Origin: Intestinibacter bartlettii
GTDB lineage: Bacteria > Bacillota > Clostridia > Peptostreptococcales > Peptostreptococcaceae
Assembly (NCBI RefSeq): GCF_000154445.1
Contig: NZ_DS499562.1
Length of the DNA stretch: 64,000 nucleotides
Reading direction: 5' to 3' (one strand)
Below the pieces are notes generated by a model. It saw only the letters and a program-made list of their open reading frames with translations, did no database searches and was not told the origin of the DNA. The position numbers and the translations under genes were made by a program. Position 1 is the first letter of the stretch; each line of letters begins with the position of its first letter. Shown piece after piece: positions 54,801 to 61,421 of this stretch.

Positions 54801-55512
54801 TAATGCCACTACTCCAGCATCAATAAATCACAAAAACCAAACTCGTTATATGACAGTATCTGCATCAGTTGATGAAGATCACAACATAGGACTTATAAGT
54901 CGTGATATTCAATCAAAAATTGATGATTACAATACTCCTAATGGTTATGAGGTTGAATTAACTGGCGAAAATGAAACAATAAATAGTACTATGAAGGATT
55001 TAGTTCTTATGATACTTCTTGCAATAGTGTTTATTTATTTAATAATGGTTGCCCAATTCCAATCACTATTATCTCCATTTATCGTAATGTTCACTATCCC
55101 TCTTGCATTTACTGGAGGTTTATTAGGATTGTTAGTTACAAGACAAATCTTAAGTGTAACATCTATGCTTGGTTTCCTAATTCTTGCTGGTATAGTTGTT
55201 AACAACGGTATAGTTTTTGTCGACTATGTAAACCAATTACGCCTTGATGGTGTTGATAAACGAACTGCATTATTAGAAACTGGTCGAGCTCGTATAAGAC
55301 CAATACTTATGACTGCAATGACTACAATACTTGCTATGTCAACTATGGCCCTAGGTGTTGGTATGGGTTCTGAATTATCACAAGGTTTATCTATAGTTAC
55401 AATCGGTGGGTTATTATATGCCACTTTATTAACATTATTTATCGTTCCAATTTTATACGATATCTTCCATAGAAGAGAGATGAAGAAAATTATAATAGAT
55501 GATGAAGATTAA
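51820..55512 (+). CDS. RND efflux permease (HAE1/SwrC-like) with coiled-coil insertion
   Basis: About 1230 residues against roughly 1050 in SwrC. Both RND halves are complete, with LGVGMLVDNSIVVIENI in helix 4 and the second-half ILAGIVVNNGIVFVDYV. Residues about 200-405 are an extra segment of heptad-rich helices (LDKSEKELDKKSQEQISKL, LKSQKKQLETAKSTL) inserted in the extracytoplasmic porter domain after QITLDTDKI. It probably exports drugs, lipids or surfactant-like molecules. The start is TTG at 51820, 6 bases after GAGGTG; the GTG at 51811 is inside that site. No membrane-fusion protein gene is nearby. Confidence 0.87.
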   Translation: MLPKFSVKKPLTVFVAMILVLVLGVVSFTKMTTDLLPSMNLPYVIAYTPYPGASPEKVENTVTNPLEEVFSTVSGVENVTSISNENVSMVILEFSQDTNMDSAMIDLNGQVDLVKSKFDDTVGSTTLMKLNPDMMPIMMVSVDVDGMSQEEISTYVNDEIIPSLERIEGVASVSATGLVESQLQITLDTDKIDSLNKKIKANINSELDKNEKKIDDGISKLDKSEKELDKKSQEQISKLSEASVELESGLSQLSSAIAQIQMMDSVGDSLNPTISDAKKALNDSESKLKDFKNKLKIAEQNGLDTSILKENIASLESTIKTIKISIENAEKGLNSSSVSLGQLQAQQKELKSQKKQLETAKSTLNQELTKASIKIIQGKAQLESAKQELNKSREEALKSADLSSKITPDMINSVLTAENFSMPAGYVSDDTKQYSVKVGDKFTSIDQVEDLLLMSIDGIGDIYLKDIADIKYENNVSKSYTNVNGNPGIMLSIEKTSTASTSSVCDKLNQTIDSLTNGNDKLHILSLMDQGIYIDMVINSILDNLLYGGILAIIVLLVFLRSIKPTVIIAFSIPMSLLFAVVLMYFTDISLNMISLSGLSLGVGMLVDNSIVVIENIYRMRNNGVSRYKAAVYGAKQVSGAIFASTLTTICVFLPIVFTDGITKQIFTDMGLTIAYSLIASLIIALTLVPCMASKLLTSADEKEHRWFDKFVDFYETLLEKALNHKSIVLIGALILLCFAGFSATRMGTAFMPDMSSTQMTATISPKEGQELTDDDLQKISDDFVKIVGKIDDVEGVGAMNGSGTMIGMSSSGSSNSMSVYIVLKEDMKHSNKEIAKMIKDDTSSLNCDISVNESTMDMGSMVGSGINIQIKGDNLDKLQDISKDMVDILKNTDGAIDIKSSLDNSEVEQRVSVNKDEAMKYGLTVAQVYQQISEKLKSETTSTTITSNSNDLAVVIKNNTSETTIKDLKLLEMKGTKNNKDAKVKLNKIATITNATTPASINHKNQTRYMTVSASVDEDHNIGLISRDIQSKIDDYNTPNGYEVELTGENETINSTMKDLVLMILLAIVFIYLIMVAQFQSLLSPFIVMFTIPLAFTGGLLGLLVTRQILSVTSMLGFLILAGIVVNNGIVFVDYVNQLRLDGVDKRTALLETGRARIRPILMTAMTTILAMSTMALGVGMGSELSQGLSIVTIGGLLYATLLTLFIVPILYDIFHRREMKKIIIDDED

Positions 55513-55572
55513 TATGCATTATACTGAAAAGAACTTTTAGTATTTAAATCATTAAAAAATTAATTTCAATTA

Positions 55573-55619
55573 AAAAGGGACTTGCAAATTGAATTATTCA
55601 ATAAGTTAGTCCCTTTTTT
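55573..55619. terminator. Bidirectional terminator between RND and htpG genes
   Basis: AAAAAGGGACT / AGTCCCTTTTT with a long loop. Confidence 0.85.
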
Positions 55620-55652
55620 GTTTAATATTTATATAATTAGGAAAACTGAATT

Positions 55653-57593
55653 CTATAATGATATAACTTTGCTCATTAATTCGTTACTTCTCTTTATGAA
55701 CAAGTCTAGTTCCTCTGCTCCCAATTCTTTATTAGCAAGTAATGCTAAGTCTACTATTTGATTACAGATTACATCTACAGCTTCTTTCTTAGTTTCGTCA
55801 TCTCTTAAAGATAATACTTTTTTGATTAATGGATTCCTATCATTTATAACTAATGTTTTTTCTTCTTTTAAATCAAATCCATAGTCTAATCCAGCGAATC
55901 TAGATTGCATTTCCATAATTCTTCTTGATTCTTCTGAAATTAAGATAACTGCTGGTGTATCTTCTTTCTTTAAGCTTTCAACTGAGTATTTTTGAACTCT
56001 ATCGCCTATTTTTTCTTTGAAGAAGTTTACTATTTCTTCATCAGCTTTTTCATCTTTTTCTTCATCTTTATCTTTTAATACATCTGATAAATCTGAGTCT
56101 ATTCTCTTGAATCTTATGCCACTTTCTTTATATTCAAGGAATGTAATAAAGTTGTTATCTATTGTGCAATCTAATATAGCTGCATTTAAGTCATATTCTT
56201 TAAATAGTTTGATATATTGAGATTGTTGTTCTTTATCTACAACATAGAATACTTTGTTTTCGTGTTTATCTTTTGCATATTCTAAGTAATCTTTTAATGT
56301 TATATATTTTCCATCAAGATCTTTATATAAGATGTATTCTTTTATTTTGTCATAGAAGCCTTCATCTTTTAAGCAACCGTATTTGATGAATACTTGTATA
56401 TCATCCCAGAAACTTTCGTATTTTTCTCTTTCATTTTTACAAAGTGATTTTAATTTATCTGCAACTTTCTTAACTATATGTTTAGAAATTTTGCTTACAT
56501 CTCTATCATTTTGTAAGAAACTTCTTGATACGTTAAGTGGTAAGTCTGGGCAGTCGATTACACCTTTTAATAATAATAGGAATTCTGGTATAACTTCTTT
56601 GATATTATCTGCTACGAATACTTGGTTGTTATATAATTTAACTTTACCTTCAACTAATTCAAATTCATTTTTTAGTTTAGGGAAGTATAAAATTCCTTTT
56701 AAGTTAAATGGATAATCCACATTTAGGTGAATCCAGAATAATGGTTCATCAAAAACGTTGAATACTTGTTGATAGAATTTTATATATTCCTCATCAGTAC
56801 AATCTTTAGGTGATTTTAACCATAATGGGTTAGTATCATTAAGTGGTACTGGTTTTATTTCTTCTTTAGGTTCTTCTTCTGAAGTTTCGTTATCAGCACC
56901 TTCTTCAGCTTTTTTAGCTGTTTCCTCTGCTTTTTTCTTAGCTTCTTCTTCTAGTTTATCTGTATTTTCTACATATATTTCAACAGGTAGGAATGAACAA
57001 TATTTCTTAATTATACTTCTTAAATGATATTCATCTAAAAATTCTTCACTGTCTTCTGCTAAAGTAAGAATTATTGTTGTACCTCTTTCTGTTCTTGTTC
57101 CATCTTCAGTTATTTCAAATTGCATACCATCTGCTGATTGCCATTTGATAGGTTTTGCTCCAGAGGCAAATGAAAGTGTATCTATTTCAACATTGCTAGA
57201 TACCATAAATGCAGAATAGAACCCTAAACCGAAGTGTCCTATTATATCATTTGATTCTTCCATTTTGTCTTTATATTTATTAAAGAAATCTTCTGCTCCT
57301 GAAAAAGCAACTTGATTTATGTATTTATCTATTTCATCTGCAGTCATCCCTATACCATTATCACTAAAAGATAGTGTTTTATTTTTCTTGCTAACTGCAA
57401 CAGTTATTTTATAAGGTTTGTCATCGCCATCAGTTTCCCCCAATGCTACTAATCTTTTATGTTTGCTAACTGCATCACAACCATTACTGATTAATTCTCT
57501 TATAAATATGTCCTTATCAGAATATAACCATTTTTTAATTATTGGAAAAATATTTTCTGTATCTATTGAAATACTTCCTTGTTTTAATGCCAT
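55653..57593 (-). CDS. htpG: Hsp90-family chaperone
   Basis: 646 residues. GHKL ATPase motifs: RELISNGCDA, DNGIGM and GHFGLGFYSAFMV. A charged linker of Glu/Lys repeats (about 220-250) precedes the middle domain with the catalytic Arg segment LNVSRSFLQ, and the C-terminal dimerisation domain ends the chain. It folds client proteins under stress. GGGAGG precedes the ATG. The promoter region carries two CIRCE elements, implying HrcA control, and the leader has a terminator-like hairpin. Confidence 0.95.
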   Translation of the reverse strand: MALKQGSISIDTENIFPIIKKWLYSDKDIFIRELISNGCDAVSKHKRLVALGETDGDDKPYKITVAVSKKNKTLSFSDNGIGMTADEIDKYINQVAFSGAEDFFNKYKDKMEESNDIIGHFGLGFYSAFMVSSNVEIDTLSFASGAKPIKWQSADGMQFEITEDGTRTERGTTIILTLAEDSEEFLDEYHLRSIIKKYCSFLPVEIYVENTDKLEEEAKKKAEETAKKAEEGADNETSEEEPKEEIKPVPLNDTNPLWLKSPKDCTDEEYIKFYQQVFNVFDEPLFWIHLNVDYPFNLKGILYFPKLKNEFELVEGKVKLYNNQVFVADNIKEVIPEFLLLLKGVIDCPDLPLNVSRSFLQNDRDVSKISKHIVKKVADKLKSLCKNEREKYESFWDDIQVFIKYGCLKDEGFYDKIKEYILYKDLDGKYITLKDYLEYAKDKHENKVFYVVDKEQQSQYIKLFKEYDLNAAILDCTIDNNFITFLEYKESGIRFKRIDSDLSDVLKDKDEEKDEKADEEIVNFFKEKIGDRVQKYSVESLKKEDTPAVILISEESRRIMEMQSRFAGLDYGFDLKEEKTLVINDRNPLIKKVLSLRDDETKKEAVDVICNQIVDLALLANKELGAEELDLFIKRSNELMSKVISL

Positions 57594-57643
57594 AAGTCTA
57601 ACCTCCCATAAATTTATATTATTTAATATTGTTTAATTTTCTC

Positions 57644-57683
57644 AAAAAAAAATAACAAGGGATGCCTCCCTTGCTACTAAGGG
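57644..57683 (-). promoter_or_regulatory. Terminator-like hairpin in the htpG leader, with competing hairpin
   Basis: On the minus strand CAAGGGA-GGCA-TCCCTTG (57656-57673) is followed by TTATTTTTTTT, an intrinsic terminator between promoter and start codon. Just upstream CCCTT (57679-57683) can pair instead with the AAGGG of the first arm (57668-57672) over a 6-base loop, as an antiterminator would. Confidence 0.7.
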
Positions 57684-57771
57684 TTTTTGCAAAGTTCTAT
57701 TTCTTTTATATTTATTTCATAAAACTATTCTAATTAATTTTATTTGAACTTTATAATTATAAGAAATGTTA

Positions 57772-57798
57772 TTATCACTCTTAACCTTAGAGTGCTAA
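57772..57798 (-). promoter_or_regulatory. CIRCE element (htpG, proximal)
   Basis: TTATCACTC-N9-GAGTGCTAA: the consensus TTAGCACTC-N9-GAGTGCTAA with one mismatch. It lies in the 5' untranslated region of htpG. Confidence 0.9.
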
Positions 57799-57862
57799 TC
57801 TGATTGTAAAAAAAATACTGATATACTTAACCTGTATTTTAATTTCATTTCTTATATATTTT

Positions 57863-57904
57863 ATTATATCACTTTTATTAGCACTGTCAAGTGTTGAGTG
57901 CTAA
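57863..57904 (-). promoter_or_regulatory. htpG promoter with distal CIRCE element
   Basis: TTAGCACTG-N9-GAGTGCTAA (57878-57904) has one mismatch from CIRCE. It overlaps the -35 box of a promoter with TTGACA (57885-57890), 16 bases and TATAAT (57863-57868), so HrcA would block RNA polymerase. Confidence 0.92.
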
Positions 57905-58067
57905 TTTTCGAAAATTTTTTTACAAAATTTGGAGCAACAGATAAAAAAATTTATGATAAAAATTGTGAGCTAACTTTTATTTTTGAAAATAAAGAACAAT
58001 AGCTGTATAATACATAAATTTACAGTAAAAATATCTACATCTAGAAAATATATAAACTTTTAAAAAT

Positions 58068-58113
58068 AACCCTATAATAGATAATAAAATATCGTCTATA
58101 TAGGGCTATTTTT
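58068..58113 (-). terminator. Intrinsic terminator after the NusG-II gene
   Basis: Stem AATAGCCCTATA / TATAGGGTTATT with T5 on the minus strand. Confidence 0.78.
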
Positions 58114-58148
58114 ATATAGAATTTCCTAAATTTTATAGCTTAAATAAA

Positions 58149-58514
58149 TTATTTTACTTTAACATCATAGTCACTTTCTTTTTCACTACTCACTTCTACT
58201 ATAGTTTTATTCGGAAGGCAAACTATCTTTTGCCCATTTGAATCAATTTTACCTTGTTTTATACAAAGTTTATCAGGACAATCTGCATCTTCCATATGTA
58301 CAACGCCATCTTTTATTACAACTTTATTGTGATCATCTACATTTATAGTTTTGTCCTCATCTAAAGAATATGTCCCATAAGTTTTTCCATCAACACTTAT
58401 AGTAACAGTTCCTCCTTTTTCTGCAAATAAAAATTTCACCCCGAACCCAATAGCAGCAACGATTAGCACAACTACTATTAGTATCACATCTTTTCGTTTT
58501 ATAATATCTTTCAT
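58149..58514 (-). CDS. NusG domain II-containing secreted/anchored protein
   Basis: 121 residues. One N-terminal membrane helix (VILIVVVLIVAAIGFGVKFL), then a NusG_II beta domain with the conserved DCPDKLCIKQGKI and CLPNK motifs; two of its three cysteines may form a disulfide. The family is often found beside heptaprenyl synthase or ApbE/Rnf-type genes, but here it stands between htpG and hsp20 genes. GGAGTG precedes the ATG. Function unknown. Confidence 0.85.
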   Translation of the reverse strand: MKDIIKRKDVILIVVVLIVAAIGFGVKFLFAEKGGTVTISVDGKTYGTYSLDEDKTINVDDHNKVVIKDGVVHMEDADCPDKLCIKQGKIDSNGQKIVCLPNKTIVEVSSEKESDYDVKVK

Positions 58515-58687
58515 AATAGCACTCCAATATTTTTATAATTTTTAAATTTATTTTTCAAATATATATTTGTAATTTATAATATTTTAAATTTATATCAGAA
58601 AATATTTCCGATAGTTCTATTATACCTATACTCTTTCTTATCGACAATAATTCTCACTGAATTATATACTTTTTATCAAAAACAAAA

Positions 58688-58712
58688 TTAGGTAGGCCAA
58701 AGCCTACCTAAT
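58688..58712 (-). terminator. Terminator of hsp20 copy 2
   Basis: TTAGGTAGG / CCTACCTAA with a 6-base loop and TTTTGTTTTT on the minus strand. Confidence 0.83.
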
Positions 58713-58764
58713 CCAATTCTAAAAGGGAAATTATTATTATATTTTTGTAAATTTACTTTTCATT

Positions 58765-59184
58765 TTATTGAATTTCAATTAATTGTTTATCTTCTATTTT
58801 TTTAACTTCTTTCTTTGGAACAAATATATTCAAAACACCTTTGTCATATTTAGCTTGTATGTCTTCTTTTGTTACTGCATCGCCTACATAGAAACTTCTC
58901 TTTGTATTGCCATAGTAACGTTCTTGTCTGATTATATGTCCTTCGTTGTCTTTTTCTTCATTTGTTTTACTATGTTCAGCACTAACTGTTAAGTATCCAT
59001 CTTCTAAGTCTAATTTCAAATCTTCTTTATCGAATCCTGGAACTTCCATAGCCAATTCATAACCATTGTCTTTTTCTTTGATGTCAGTCGACATTCTGTT
59101 TGTTGTAGTCATATTAAAAACTGGATCTGTAAAAAAGTCATCAAATAAATTATTATTAAAATTAAATCTTTCTGGGAATAACAT
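58765..59184 (-). CDS. Small heat-shock protein, Hsp20/alpha-crystallin (copy 2)
   Basis: 139 residues. An alpha-crystallin domain with KDNGYELAMEVPGFDKEDLKL at its start, ERYYGNTKRSFYVGD, the signature strand KYDKGVLNIFVPKK (a GVLNI/AxxxxGVLxV type motif), and the C-terminal IEIQ segment. It is about 80% identical to copy 1 just upstream, including leader bases around the ribosome site (GAAAGGA-GATGCTTT), so the pair arose by tandem duplication. It prevents aggregation of unfolded proteins. Two residues shorter near the N-terminus than copy 1, which has RRFGLVNNS there. Confidence 0.92.
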   Translation of the reverse strand: MLFPERFNFNNNLFDDFFTDPVFNMTTTNRMSTDIKEKDNGYELAMEVPGFDKEDLKLDLEDGYLTVSAEHSKTNEEKDNEGHIIRQERYYGNTKRSFYVGDAVTKEDIQAKYDKGVLNIFVPKKEVKKIEDKQLIEIQ

Positions 59185-59203
59185 AAAGCATCGTCCTTTC
59201 GTT

Positions 59204-59229
59204 TTAGTACTCTATGTCTGGAGTGCTAA
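59204..59229 (-). promoter_or_regulatory. Degenerate CIRCE-like element (hsp20 copy 2)
   Basis: TTAGTACTC-N8-GAGTGCTAA: one arm has a substitution and the spacer is 8 instead of 9 bases. It occupies the same leader position as the intact CIRCE of copy 1, so it looks like an eroded duplicate. HrcA binding is doubtful. Confidence 0.75.
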
Positions 59230-59361
59230 TTCAACCATTTTTTTGAGTATACCCTTTGCTCTGGTTGAAACCTATTAATTATAATTATTATTAATTTATA
59301 TCTTAGAAGATTTCTTATTTAAGTCTTCTTTTTATCATTTTTATTTATTTCAAACTATTGA

Positions 59362-59796
59362 TTATTTAACTTCTATAGTTTGTTTATTTTCTAGTTTCTT
59401 AACATCTTTTTTAGGAACAAATACGTTTAAAACACCTTTATCGTATTTTGCTTGGATATCTTCTTTTGTTACTGCATCACCTACATAAAAACTTCTTTTT
59501 GCGCTACCATAGTAACGTTCTTGTCTGATTAGATGTCCTTCATCATCTTTCTTTTCATTAGAATTTTTATGTTCAGCAGTTACTGTTAAATAACCTTTTT
59601 CTAATTCTAGTTTCAAGTCTTCTTTATTGAATCCTGGAACTTCCATAGATAATTCATATCCATTTTCTTTTTCTTTGATATCTGTAGACATTCTATTTGT
59701 TGTTGTGTTTACATTGAAAACTGGATCACTAAAAAGATAATCAAATAAATTATTACTATTATTAACTAAACCAAATCTTCTTTCTGGGAATAACAT
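59362..59796 (-). CDS. Small heat-shock protein, Hsp20/alpha-crystallin (copy 1)
   Basis: 144 residues, the first gene of the tandem pair. It has the alpha-crystallin domain (MEVPGFNKEDLKLELE, ERYYGSAKRSFYVGD, KYDKGVLNVFVPKK) and a C-terminal IEVK. Two CIRCE elements and a sigma-A promoter lie upstream, so HrcA repression is expected. GAAAGGATG is the ribosome site. There is no clear terminator before copy 2, so read-through can express both. Confidence 0.93.
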   Translation of the reverse strand: MLFPERRFGLVNNSNNLFDYLFSDPVFNVNTTTNRMSTDIKEKENGYELSMEVPGFNKEDLKLELEKGYLTVTAEHKNSNEKKDDEGHLIRQERYYGSAKRSFYVGDAVTKEDIQAKYDKGVLNVFVPKKDVKKLENKQTIEVK

Positions 59797-59821
59797 AAAG
59801 CATCATCCTTTCATCTTTTTA

Positions 59822-59848
59822 TTAGCACTCTAAGTTATCGAGTGCTAA
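59822..59848 (-). promoter_or_regulatory. CIRCE element (hsp20 copy 1, leader)
   Basis: TTAGCACTC-N9-GAGTGCTAA, a perfect match to the consensus, 26 bases before the start codon. Confidence 0.95.
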
Positions 59849-59986
59849 GTCAACTTCTAAAATTAAGCATACACTGTATGCTTTCGTTGACTCTTTATTC
59901 ATTTTACCTATTTTCAAATTTTTGATTTGTTGTATCAAATCTTTTATTTCTTTGTCTTACTTGTTATCCTTTTTCCTTACAACTAT

Positions 59987-60029
59987 ATAGTACAACTTTT
60001 TGTTAGCACTGTCAATAGGAGAGTGCTAA
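59987..60029 (-). promoter_or_regulatory. hsp20 promoter with distal CIRCE element
   Basis: TTAGCACTG-N9-GAGTGCTAA (60003-60029) overlaps TTGACA (60010-60015), which is 17 bases from TACTAT (59987-59992). This is the same one-mismatch CIRCE-on-minus-35 design as at htpG, the arm mismatch G creating the promoter's TTGACAGTG. Confidence 0.9.
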
Positions 60030-60069
60030 TTTTTTCTATTTTTTTTTAGATTTCTTACTTAAATATATA

Positions 60070-60112
60070 AAACCCCTCCAATACCTATATTAGAGAGGTT
60101 TTATTTTTTATA
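60070..60112. terminator. Intrinsic terminator after the amidohydrolase gene
   Basis: AAAACCCCT / AGAGGTTTT type stem around an AATACCTATATT-like loop, with T-runs in the plus direction and TTTTAT in the minus direction, 15 bases beyond the stop. Confidence 0.7.
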
Positions 60113-60126
60113 ATATTATGAATTTT

Positions 60127-61311
60127 TTATTTAAAATAATCAATTACTATGTTTACTATCGCTTTTATTCCGGTTTTAATACAATCTTCATCACAATTAA
60201 ATCTAGAATTATGTAATATGCAAGCATCTTCATTTTTTTCAGATTTGCAGCCTAAAAACATAAAACAAGAAGGTACCTCTTTTGCAAAAAATGAGAAATC
60301 TTCTCCTCCTGTATCTGGATTATCCATTTCAATTAAATTATCTTCGCCTATGCTATTTACTACTGATTTTTTTATCAATTTAGTAAGTTTAGGATCGTTC
60401 ATAGTTACAGGATATCCATGGCTAAATTTATATTCATAATCACAACCATGAATCTTGCAAACATCCTTTATAAATTCTTCTATTTTATCTGGTAAAATCT
60501 CACAAGCCTCTGCACTAGAACATCTAACCGTCCCTTCTATTGATACCTCACCAGGAAGTACATTATATCTCACTCCACCATTTATTTTTGATAATGTAAG
60601 AACAACAACATCACTTGGATCAATTGCTCTACTAACAATTGTTTGAAGTTGAGTTATTAAATATGCAGCACATACTATTGCGTCATGTCCTTCGTGTGGT
60701 TTTGATGCGTGTGACGCCTGACCTTTTATAGTTATAAATATTCTATTTGATTCAGACATCATAGCATTCGGTTTTACAGCTACTGTTCCTATTGGATAAT
60801 CCCACACATGAAGTGCTACTGCGTTATCTACATGTGGATTTTCTAAAACTCCCTCTTTTATCATAAGAGGTGCCCCACCAACTGGATTATTTTCTTCTGC
60901 AGGTTGAAATACAAATTTAACATTTCCGTTTATTTCATCCTTAATTTCATTTAATACTTTTGTTACTCCCAACAAAATCGATGTATGAATATCATGACCA
61001 CATGCATGCATTACACCTGGATTTTTAGATGAAAAAGGCAATCCTGTTTCCTCTTGTATTGGAAGAGCATCCATATCCGCTCTCAACATTAAGGTTTTTT
61101 CGCCTTTTCCTAAATTTAAATTAGACACAACCCCGGTTTTTCCCACACCTTCTTGTGCTTCTAATCCAATTTTTCTTAATTCATTAGCTACAAATTTTGA
61201 TGTTTCAAATTCTTTTAAGCTAAGCTCTGGATTTTGATGAATATGCCTTCTTATTGAAATCACTTCATCTAAATACTTATCAACTAATTTGTCCACTTTC
61301 TCTTTTAACAT
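60127..61311 (-). CDS. M20-family amidohydrolase (N-acyl-amino acid / hippurate hydrolase type)
   Basis: 394 residues. M20D hallmarks: RRHIHQNPELS, LRADMDALPI, MHACGHDIHTS (metal Cys/His), FQPAEE (catalytic Glu) and the closing GGEDFSFF. The lid domain contains GQASHASKPHEGHDA with the substrate-contacting His. It splits acyl groups from amino acids or short peptides in the cytosol. AGGGGGAT precedes the ATG; monocistronic. Confidence 0.92.
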   Translation of the reverse strand: MLKEKVDKLVDKYLDEVISIRRHIHQNPELSLKEFETSKFVANELRKIGLEAQEGVGKTGVVSNLNLGKGEKTLMLRADMDALPIQEETGLPFSSKNPGVMHACGHDIHTSILLGVTKVLNEIKDEINGNVKFVFQPAEENNPVGGAPLMIKEGVLENPHVDNAVALHVWDYPIGTVAVKPNAMMSESNRIFITIKGQASHASKPHEGHDAIVCAAYLITQLQTIVSRAIDPSDVVVLTLSKINGGVRYNVLPGEVSIEGTVRCSSAEACEILPDKIEEFIKDVCKIHGCDYEYKFSHGYPVTMNDPKLTKLIKKSVVNSIGEDNLIEMDNPDTGGEDFSFFAKEVPSCFMFLGCKSEKNEDACILHNSRFNCDEDCIKTGIKAIVNIVIDYFK

Positions 61312-61324
61312 TTTTATATCCCCC

Positions 61325-61362
61325 TAAAAAACCAAAGGTACGGAGTTATCTCCGCACCTTTT
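61325..61362 (-). terminator. Intrinsic terminator after the BspA-like gene
   Basis: AAAAGGTGCGGAG / CTCCGTACCTTTG with an ATAA loop and T6 on the minus strand. Confidence 0.85.
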
Positions 61363-61421
61363 GATTATATCACAAGTATATAATGTTGTTATTACTAGGA
61401 TTTTTATATTTTATATCAAAA

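Larger units (their letters stand above)
57594..58148. other. htpG leader and promoter region
   Basis: About 555 bases without a gene. It holds the leader hairpin, two CIRCE elements, the htpG promoter, and at 58068-58113 the terminator of the NusG-II gene. 57905-58067 is AT-rich with nothing recognised. Confidence 0.75.
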
